Source: DASSFZ01 sp036514635 (GTDB lineage Bacteria; Chloroflexota; Anaerolineae; Fen-1058). Taken from it: 9,811 bases of DNA. The notes beneath the pieces are model-generated. The model did no database searches. It was given only the letters and a program-made list of their open reading frames with translations, and was not told the origin of the DNA. Shown one piece after another: positions 1-5,600 of the stretch (its first letter is position 1; each line of letters begins with the position of its first letter). Both the position numbers and the translations under genes were made by a program. The DNA is taken from assembly GCA_036514635.1 (NCBI GenBank), contig DATBWU010000107.1:1-9811 (forward strand), written 5' to 3'.

Positions 1-974
1 CCGGTCTGTTGCAGCCCCGCTTCGATCGCGCCCCAGTTGACGCCCTGCCGCGCCAGCGCCTGCGCGCTCGAGCCGCCGCCCTCGCGGAGGAATGCGGCCA
101 GCAAGTGCTTCTCGCCGATGATCGAGGCGGAGTCGCGCCGCGCGATCTCGTCGGCCAGCGCCAGAGTGCGCCGCACGCGCGCGGAGCAGGTCTGCGATAC
201 GACAACGGGCGCGGCGGGTGGGAGTGCAGGCCACTCGTAGCCGTGCGCGCGGCGCAGTGCATCGGCCAGCGCTGCGGCATCGAATCCCTGCCGGCTGATC
301 AGCGCAGGCAGGTAACCCTCCGGCTGTTCGAGCAGCGCGATGACGAAGTGCGGCGTGCCCAGACCCGATCGGGCGACGGCCGCTTCTTGCGCGGCGCGCG
401 TCAACACGCGTTGGGCGCTCGCGTCGAACCGAGACAGGTCCAATCGCCCATTCGGCTCGAAGACACTCGACTCCGGCTGTTCGCCCCGGGCGGCGCGTGG
501 GGGTTCGGCGGCTGAAACCGGGATCACCACCGGGCGACCTTCGACCGCGGACAGCACTGCCGCCGGATCGAGCCCGACCTGTTGCAGCAGTGGGAAAATC
601 GATCCCAGCCCGGAGGTGAAGAAGGCGATCAGCAAATGTCGCTCCGAGACGGTGCTCGCGTGATCGCGCTCGGCGGCGATGTGCGCGACCTGCAAGGTGC
701 GCTGAACGCTTTCTGTGAATGATTCGCTCAACGACTTGGCGCTCACAGCCCGATCTGCGTGGCTAGGCAGCAACGACTGACGCACCAACATGCGTAAGCC
801 TTCCAGGCTGAAGCCGAGTTTCGTCAGCGCCTGCCCCAGCAACCCATCCGAGTCTTGGGTGAAGGCCAGGAACAGGTGCGCCGAGCCGACCGAGGCGTGG
901 TGCAGCCGGTACGCCTCACGCACGGCGAGCGTCATAATATGCTGGCTGGTTTCGTCGAGTTCAAGTTCGGGCAT
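1..974 (-). CDS. Clp N-terminal repeat protein, 3' end outside window
   Basis: The frame is open from an ATG at 974 to the left edge: 324 complete residues, no stop seen. The protein begins MPELELDETSQHIMTLA and consists of four helical Clp-N repeats, at roughly residues 8-65, 85-145, 183-242 and 262-322. Each carries the family's H-L-(I/L)-A-F/L core (SAHLFLAF, ERHLLIAF, TPHFVIAL, EKHLLAAF). In ClpA/ClpB/ClpC two such repeats form one N domain that receives substrates or adaptors, so two full N domains are present. The 974-2628 region resembles the large Clp gene upstream, whose four repeats follow the same pattern before its AAA+ modules. This protein may therefore continue into AAA+ modules, or be a stand-alone N-domain adaptor. 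The start has only a poor ribosome site, but the ATG places the N terminus where Clp-N domains usually begin. A GTG at 1004 lies inside a repeat arm and is less likely. Confidence 0.88.
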   Translation of the reverse strand, partial: MPELELDETSQHIMTLAVREAYRLHHASVGSAHLFLAFTQDSDGLLGQALTKLGFSLEGLRMLVRQSLLPSHADRAVSAKSLSESFTESVQRTLQVAHIAAERDHASTVSERHLLIAFFTSGLGSIFPLLQQVGLDPAAVLSAVEGRPVVIPVSAAEPPRAARGEQPESSVFEPNGRLDLSRFDASAQRVLTRAAQEAAVARSGLGTPHFVIALLEQPEGYLPALISRQGFDAAALADALRRAHGYEWPALPPAAPVVVSQTCSARVRRTLALADEIARRDSASIIGEKHLLAAFLREGGGSSAQALARQGVNWGAIEAGLQQT

Positions 975-1001
975 GGCTTCGCTTTGTCCAGCGTTCTTTT
1001 G

Positions 1002-1072
1002 CACCGCCGAGACGCAGAGGGCGCTGAGATTCCTTCTTCAAGCCTCTCTGTGTTCTCTGCGTCTCTGCGGTG
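1002..1072. repeat. CGCAGAG-type long imperfect palindrome
   Basis: An inverted repeat with arms of about 28 bases and a loop of about 14. The left arm (1002-1029) starts CACCGCCGAGACGCAGAG; the right arm (1044-1072) read on the minus strand starts CACCGCAGAGACGCAGAG. The first 18 bases differ at one position and the remainder is partly paired. It is built from the short word (C)GCAGAGA and resembles the dispersed intergenic hairpins common in environmental bacterial genomes. It lies 27 bp upstream of the ATG of the Clp-N repeat gene, so it falls in that gene's leader if transcribed. No T-tract follows either arm, so it is not a standard terminator. Confidence 0.8.
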
Positions 1073-1100
1073 AATCCCCGGACAGAAGTCAAACTGCTAA

Positions 1101-1217
1101 GGGACTGTCTTAAAACTCACCACCAAGTCACCAGGGCACGAAGGACACAAAGAAAACTTGGAGATTCTTGGCGTCTTCGTGTCTTGGTGGTTAATCCGGC
1201 GGCTTTTCAGACAGGCT
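1101..1217. mobile_element. Small hairpin element with terminal inverted repeats
   Basis: A non-coding element of about 117 bp. Its ends form an imperfect inverted repeat: GGGACTGTCTTAAAA at 1101-1115 against GAGCCTGTCTGAAAA (minus strand of 1204-1218), 12 of 15 matching. Inside lies a CACCAAG/CACGAAG palindrome: ACCACCAAG at 1119-1127 pairs with CTTGGTGGT at 1183-1191, and CACGAAG at 1137-1143 with CTTCGTG at 1175-1181. The 4-bp direct repeat CTAA flanks it (1097-1100 and 1218-1221), which could be a target duplication but is short enough to be chance. The right end abuts or overlaps the TAG stop of the TPR-like gene. No transposase is encoded, so any movement would need one from elsewhere. 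Confidence 0.5.
1112..1191 (-). terminator. Possible weak terminator after the TPR-like gene
   Basis: On the minus strand, 27 bases beyond the TPR-like stop codon, the hairpin ACCACCAAG...CTTGGTGGT is followed by GAG and then TTTT (1115-1112). The 9-bp outer stem, a 7-bp inner stem and the short T run could cause some termination. The long, bulged loop and only four T residues make it a poor intrinsic terminator, and the structure is adequately explained as part of a repeat element. Confidence 0.2.
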
Positions 1218-2153
1218 CTAAAAACGGATACGTTTCATATCGAAGTTGTTCATGTGCCACTGCATCGCCTGCTGGAAAGCCGCCGTATTCGGGCGCGTCG
1301 GCTGGCGCTCCATGCGCTCCACGATTGTGTGCAGTGTGGACTTCAGCGCATCGGGAAACGCATATCGCACGTTGTACAGGACTTGCTGGCCGTCGGTCAG
1401 CACCAGGAAGCAACTGTTGATACGGCTCATGCGCTGAAGCAGCCAGTAACCGGCGGCGGGCGTGGCCTCGTCGGGCGTATACGTGGGCAAAAATCCTTCG
1501 GCCCGGAACGGGTTGGACGCATCATCTTCCACCAGCAGATAGTGAGCGACGACGGCTCCGGAGGGCGTATTAGACCAGACTGGCTCCCACTTCGACCGCA
1601 TCCGGTTGGACAACCCGGGCGCGACATCCTGCCTCTGCACCGGCCGCACCACCGCTACACCGATCTGCAAACCGTCACGTACCAGCTGCACCTGGCGAGC
1701 GTGGCGAAGGTGTGCGGCCATGACCGGGTGCAGCGTGCCGGTGGTCGCCGACCAGGATGGGAACTGGAATAAGTGCGACCACTTCTCCCAGTGTGCTTTG
1801 CGCTGGCGCGCCTCGAAGTGATTGGGGTCGATCGACAAGACCCGATCGATTACTTCTTCCGCGGTCTTGAATTGCAGTGCGCAGCACAACGCGCCGGACT
1901 TGGCGACCAGCAGATCGAGATCATCAGGTGGCTGCGCCAGCGCCGTATCGATGGCCTCGACCAGCCGCGCCCCATCGGCGCTGTTAGTGCTCAGCATCGT
2001 GCTGTCCCCGGCCGCCATCAGTTGGATGGCATCATCTGCGATGCGCGAGGCCAGGTCGATTTGTTGTCGCGCCGGGTGGCCGGGGTCGGCCAGGCCGAGC
2101 TTGAATGTTCCGGCTTTACCGCCCTTGCCCAGAATGCGGTTGAAAATACCCAT
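1218..2153 (-). CDS. TPR-like protein with unrecognised C-terminal domain
   Basis: This gene encodes 311 residues. The start is ATG 2153, preceded by AAGGAG (2166-2161) at 7-bp spacing; a longer frame reaching 2309 is rejected because it would translate repeat DNA. The N terminus (MGIFNRILGK) is basic and amphipathic without a signal peptide. Residues 63-128 form helical pairs of TPR type, with LLVAKSGALCCALQFKTAEEV then VLSIDPNHFEARQRKAHW-like spacing around a typical IDPNH turn. Residues 135-311 look alpha/beta (VQLVRDGLQIGVAVVR, VVAHYLLVEDD, SCFLVLTDGQQVLYNVRYAF) and match no family I can name. No catalytic motif stands out. It lies downstream of the CHAT-Clp gene, across 474 bp of repeats, and upstream of a second Clp-N protein. 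A role as adaptor or substrate-recognition subunit for the Clp machine is plausible but inferred only from position and the TPR segment. Confidence 0.85.
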   Translation of the reverse strand: MGIFNRILGKGGKAGTFKLGLADPGHPARQQIDLASRIADDAIQLMAAGDSTMLSTNSADGARLVEAIDTALAQPPDDLDLLVAKSGALCCALQFKTAEEVIDRVLSIDPNHFEARQRKAHWEKWSHLFQFPSWSATTGTLHPVMAAHLRHARQVQLVRDGLQIGVAVVRPVQRQDVAPGLSNRMRSKWEPVWSNTPSGAVVAHYLLVEDDASNPFRAEGFLPTYTPDEATPAAGYWLLQRMSRINSCFLVLTDGQQVLYNVRYAFPDALKSTLHTIVERMERQPTRPNTAAFQQAMQWHMNNFDMKRIRF

Positions 2154-2160
2154 TGCCTTT

Positions 2161-2166
2161 CTCCTT
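2161..2166 (-). promoter_or_regulatory. Ribosome binding site fixing the TPR-like gene start
   Basis: Minus-strand AAGGAG lies 7 bases before ATG 2153. It selects this start over in-frame upstream codons that would translate through the CACGAA repeats. Confidence 0.8.
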
Positions 2167-2218
2167 ACACAGAATGATCCACGAAGAACACGAAGAATCA
2201 CGAAAGCGCAAATCTTTA

Positions 2219-2307
2219 CGCCCATGTATCGAACAAGTGCAACTGCTCGCCCACCGCGAGGACGCGGGCTATGAGCAGTACTCCAGCACTTGTTCTGGAC
2301 ATGAGCC
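2219..2307. mobile_element. MITE-like 89-bp palindromic insert B
   Basis: The ends are imperfect inverted repeats (2219-2240 against 2286-2307, 17 of 22 matching), ending inward in a perfect 10-bp pair, GAACAAGTGC (2231-2240) and GCACTTGTTC (2286-2295). Inner stems continue the fold: CTGCTC (2243-2248) with GAGCAG (2273-2278), and GCCC (2249-2252) with GGGC (2266-2269). The 8-bp direct repeat AATCTTTA flanks it at 2211-2218 and 2308-2315, as expected of a target-site duplication. It carries no gene. As RNA it would fold into one long hairpin, so it may also affect read-through between the CHAT-Clp and TPR-like genes. Confidence 0.6.
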
Positions 2308-2349
2308 AATCTTTATCCACGAATCTGCACGAATGACACGAATAAAGTT

Positions 2350-2515
2350 AGCTCTTCCGGGTTGAGCGGGAAAACCGCACCACCCGCCCGGCGATCAATC
2401 GCCGGGCTACGGATACGAAACCCCGTAAACGGGGTTCTAGCCCGATTTATCGGGCTTTGTATCCTTAGCCCGAAGATTCATCTTCGGGCGAACCCCGCCA
2501 AAGCCGGGAGAGCCG
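2350..2515. mobile_element. MITE-like 166-bp multi-hairpin insert A
   Basis: Terminal inverted repeats of 20 bp lie at 2351-2370 (starting GCTCTTCCGG) and 2494-2513 (minus strand starting GCTCTCCCGG), 16 of 20 matching. The direct repeat TAAAGTT flanks the element at 2343-2349 and 2516-2522. Inside are four perfect short palindromes separated by only a few bases. It has no coding capacity. The features together look like a non-autonomous transposon-derived repeat that landed in the loop of a CACGAA hairpin. The families and the mobilising enzyme are unknown from this window. Confidence 0.65.
2386..2489. repeat. Cluster of four perfect hairpins inside insert A
   Basis: GCCCGGCGAT/ATCGCCGGGC (2386-2395, 2398-2407), AACCCCGT/ACGGGGTT (2419-2426, 2429-2436), AGCCCGAT/ATCGGGCT (2439-2446, 2449-2456) and GCCCGAAGAT/ATCTTCGGGC (2468-2477, 2480-2489). 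GGATAC (2411-2416) pairs with GTATCC (2459-2464), enclosing the two middle hairpins in a three-way junction. GGGCTA (2404-2409) can alternatively pair with TAGCCC (2466-2471), extending the junction stem at the cost of hairpins 1 and 4. No T-tract follows any of them. Confidence 0.85.
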
Positions 2516-2627
2516 TAAAGTTCTATTCGTGCAGACGGGAGCACTGCACCCGCCGCAGGCGTGTGTTCGTGTTATTCGTGGATAGAGCTCCTATGGGCGC
2601 GGTCGGAGACCTGCGCCGAACTTAGTT

Positions 2628-5600
2628 CTATATAGTCGCCACGAGATCGATTTGACCATCGACAACCCTCACCGCAATCGTTCCCTTCACACCTTCCAGA
2701 ATCAACCGGCTCAACGGCACCGCCACGCGCTGCTCGATGGCGCGCTGCAAAGGCCGGGCGTTGAGCGTCTTACTCGTGCCCTCGGTGCAGAGCAGATCGA
2801 GCGCATCGTCTGCGACGCGCAGCGTGATGCCGTGTTGCGCTTTCACCTGCGCGGCCAGCGCGTCGATTTGCAGCCCGGCGATCGCGCGCAGATGATTCGG
2901 GCCGAGCGCGTGGAACAAGATTACACCGTCGAGCCGATTCAGAAACTCCGGCCGAAACGTCTGCCGCAACTCGTTCATCACGTCGTGCCGGGCATCTTCA
3001 ATCGTCGCATCGCGCGCACGGAAGCCCATCGCCTGCTTATTCTCGATGAACGCCGTGCCCACGTTGCAAGTCATGATGAAGATCGCATTGCGGCCATCGG
3101 CCAATCGGCCCTGCGCGTCGGTGAGCCGGCCTTCGTCGAGGAGCGAGAGGAGCAGGTCGTACACGCGCGAGTGCGCCTTTTCGATTTCGTCCAGCAGCAC
3201 CACGCCGTTCGGCTTGCGGCGCAGCGCGCCGGTCAGCAAGCCCTCGTCTTCGTAGCCGACGTAACCGGGCGGCGCGCCGATCAGCCGCGCGACGCTGCTC
3301 GCTTCCGCATACTCGGACATATCGAAGCGGATCAAGTCTTGCTCCGAACCGAACAGCGCTTCGGCCAGCGCCTTCGCCAATTCGGTCTTGCCCACGCCGC
3401 TCGGCCCGATGAAGAGGAACGCTCCAACGGGGCGATTCGGCTTCTTCAGCCCGGCCCGCCCCAGGCGCACGGCTTGCGCCACGGCGACGACGGCCTCATC
3501 CTGGCCGATGATCCGCCGCCGCAACACGTCTTCGAGCCGCAATAGCTCCGCCTGCTCGTCGGCTGTCAGGCGCGTCACCGGGATGCCTGTCCACTCGGCG
3601 ACAACCTCGGCGACGAGTTCCGGCTCAACCGCAGGCGGCTCGATTGGCTGCGCCGGTTCGCGCGCCGCCCACTGGCTGACCGACTTCACGCGCACCCGCG
3701 CGCACGCTTCGTCCACCAAATCGCAGGCTTTGTCCGGCAGGCGGCGCTCCGGCAAATAAGCCACGGCGAAATTGACGGCGGCTTCGAGCGTCGCGTCCGG
3801 GAGGCGGACGTGATGGTGCGTCTCGTATCGCTGGCGGGTCTGGCGCAGAATGTCCAGCGTCTCGTTCGCGCTGGGTTCTTCGATCAGGATCGGCTGGAAG
3901 CGCCGTTCGAGCGCCGCGTCTTTTTCGATGCTGTTGCGAAACTCGGCGGGCGTCGTCGCGCCGATGCAGCGAATCTCGCCGCGCGCCAACGCCGGCTTGA
4001 GAATGTTGCCTACGTCCAACATACCGCCTTCGGCTCGCCCGGCCCCGGCGAGCGTGTGAATCTCGTCCAGGAACAGAATGACATCGGGTTGACCGGCTTC
4101 GCGGATGACCTGCGCCAGCCGCTCTTCCAGCTCGCCGCGATACTTGGTGCCTGCCACCAGGTGAGCGACCGGCAGCTCGACGATACGCTTGCCGCGCAGA
4201 TGCTCCGGCACGTTGCCATCGGCGATCGTCTGAGCCAGGCCTTCGATAATGGCCGTCTTGCCCACGCCCGCATCGCCGATGAGCAGCGGCGTGTTCTTGT
4301 CGGTGCGAGCCAGCACCTGGGCGATGCGCTGCATCTCGTGGCGGCGACCGATCACCGGTTTCAGTTTCCCTTCGCGCGCTTCGCGCGTGAGATCGCGACC
4401 TAGCCGATCGAGCAGCGGCGTCGAAGCAGCCGGGGCGCCGGCAGCATCACCCAGGATCGAGTGCAGCAGCCCGGCCAGGTCGACGCCCAGGCTTTCGAGA
4501 AGGCGAGCCGTGGCGCTGTCGTCCCGCTTGAGGAATGCAATGAGCAAGTGGCGTTCCTGGATCGACTCGGATTGCGCGGCGCCCGCCTCGCCGGCCGCGC
4601 GCCGAACGATGCTTTGCACCTTCGGCGAGAGCACAGCCGATGCGATCGCGTCGCGCGTGCGCTCAGCAGCCGGTTCTTCGATGGGTGCACCCGCCGGTTG
4701 CAGTGCAAAGCGAAGCGCATCGCGCAGGCGCTTGGGGTCGAAACCTTGCTGCTGAAGCGCGCGCGCCAGGCAGCCATCGCGAATCTTCGCCAGCCCGATG
4801 ATCAAGTGCGGGGTCTCGATCAGCCGGTAGCCGGAGCGATGCGCCTCGCGCAGGGCAAATGCGAACACCTGCACGGCTTGAGGCGAGAGTTTCGTGTCGG
4901 CCAGCGATCCCAATGGGGTCGTATCGCCTTCGGGGGCAAGCGGCGCGGCGACGGCGGGGCCGTCTGCCTGCGGCGGCGGAGCGCCTTGCAGCGCAGCGCG
5001 CAGGCGATCCAGATCGATGCCCTGCCGGTGCAGGCTCTCGACGACGACGCCTTCGGCTGCTTGCAGAAAGCCGAGCAACACATGCCGCTCGCCGATCCGC
5101 TCCGCGCCTTCCGCCCCGGCGTTTTGATCGGCGGCCTCCAGAATGTGCAGCGCGTGTGCGGAGAAAGACGAGCGAAGCAAGCCGGGGGGCTGCGTTACCT
5201 CGCGCCCTTTGCGCACATCGCGCCGCAGTTGGTCGCGCACCGGCTTCGGTGAGAATCCCAGTCGTTGTAGCATTGCCTGCGTGCAGCCGTCCGCAACCTT
5301 AGTCAGTGCGATGAAGAGGTGCGGCGTGGCGACAAAATCGTAGCCCAGCCGCTGTGCCTCGCGCGGGAGCAGATCGAGCGCGGCGTTCACCTCGGGCGCG
5401 AAGCGCGACCGATTGAGCCGGCCATCGTACAGGAAGAGATCGAGCGGCGCGATGAGCGGAGCCAGCGGATCGCCGTACAGGACGAACGCCGCCCACGTCG
5501 CGTCGCCGGGTCGCTGCTCGCGAAAACGCAGCCGGGCCTGGCGCAGCGCCCCGCCGATCGGCATACCCTGAAGCGCGGCCTCGTAAAACAGGAGCGCAAA

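Larger units (their letters stand above)
2179..2584. repeat. CACGAA-type inverted-repeat element, interrupted by two inserts
   Basis: Short words CACGAAG/CACGAAT recur at 2179-2206 and 2317-2342 and in reverse orientation at 2524-2531 and 2563-2580. TATCCACGAAT (2314-2324) is matched perfectly by ATTCGTGGATA (2574-2584), and CACGAATA (2337-2344) by TATTCGTG (2524-2531). Two structured blocks, 2219-2307 and 2350-2515, lie inside it, each flanked by a direct repeat. Removing them leaves a continuous CACGAA palindrome whose inner stem CACGAATA/TATTCGTG closes on a 6-base loop. This fills most of the 474-bp gap between the CHAT-Clp and TPR-like genes, and no coding frame is credible here. A further unexplained spacer occupies about 2533-2560. 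Confidence 0.65.

Noticed and set aside
1002..1004. GTG start for the second Clp-N gene
   Set aside because: It sits in the arm of a dispersed palindrome with no ribosome site; ATG 974 matches the usual Clp-N domain beginning.
2154..2309. Upstream extension of the TPR-like protein
   Set aside because: The added residues translate CACGAA repeat and insert B DNA, and the AAGGAG site fits ATG 2153.
2179..2347. CRISPR array from repeated CACGAA words
   Set aside because: The repeats are short, variable and irregularly spaced, with no constant spacer length and no cas genes.
2386..2489. Intrinsic terminator after the CHAT-Clp gene
   Set aside because: The hairpins are strong, but none is followed by a T-tract on the minus strand; they are better explained as part of insert A.
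2533..2560. Third insert within the CACGAA element
   Set aside because: The segment breaks the right-arm match to the left arm, but I could find no terminal repeats or flanking duplication, so it is not listed as a mobile element.
2652..3545. A 297-codon open frame on the plus strand
   Set aside because: It is antisense to the AAA+ module 2 coding region, whose Walker, pore and sensor motifs prove the minus strand is coding; the plus-strand product is Arg/Gln-rich without recognisable motifs.
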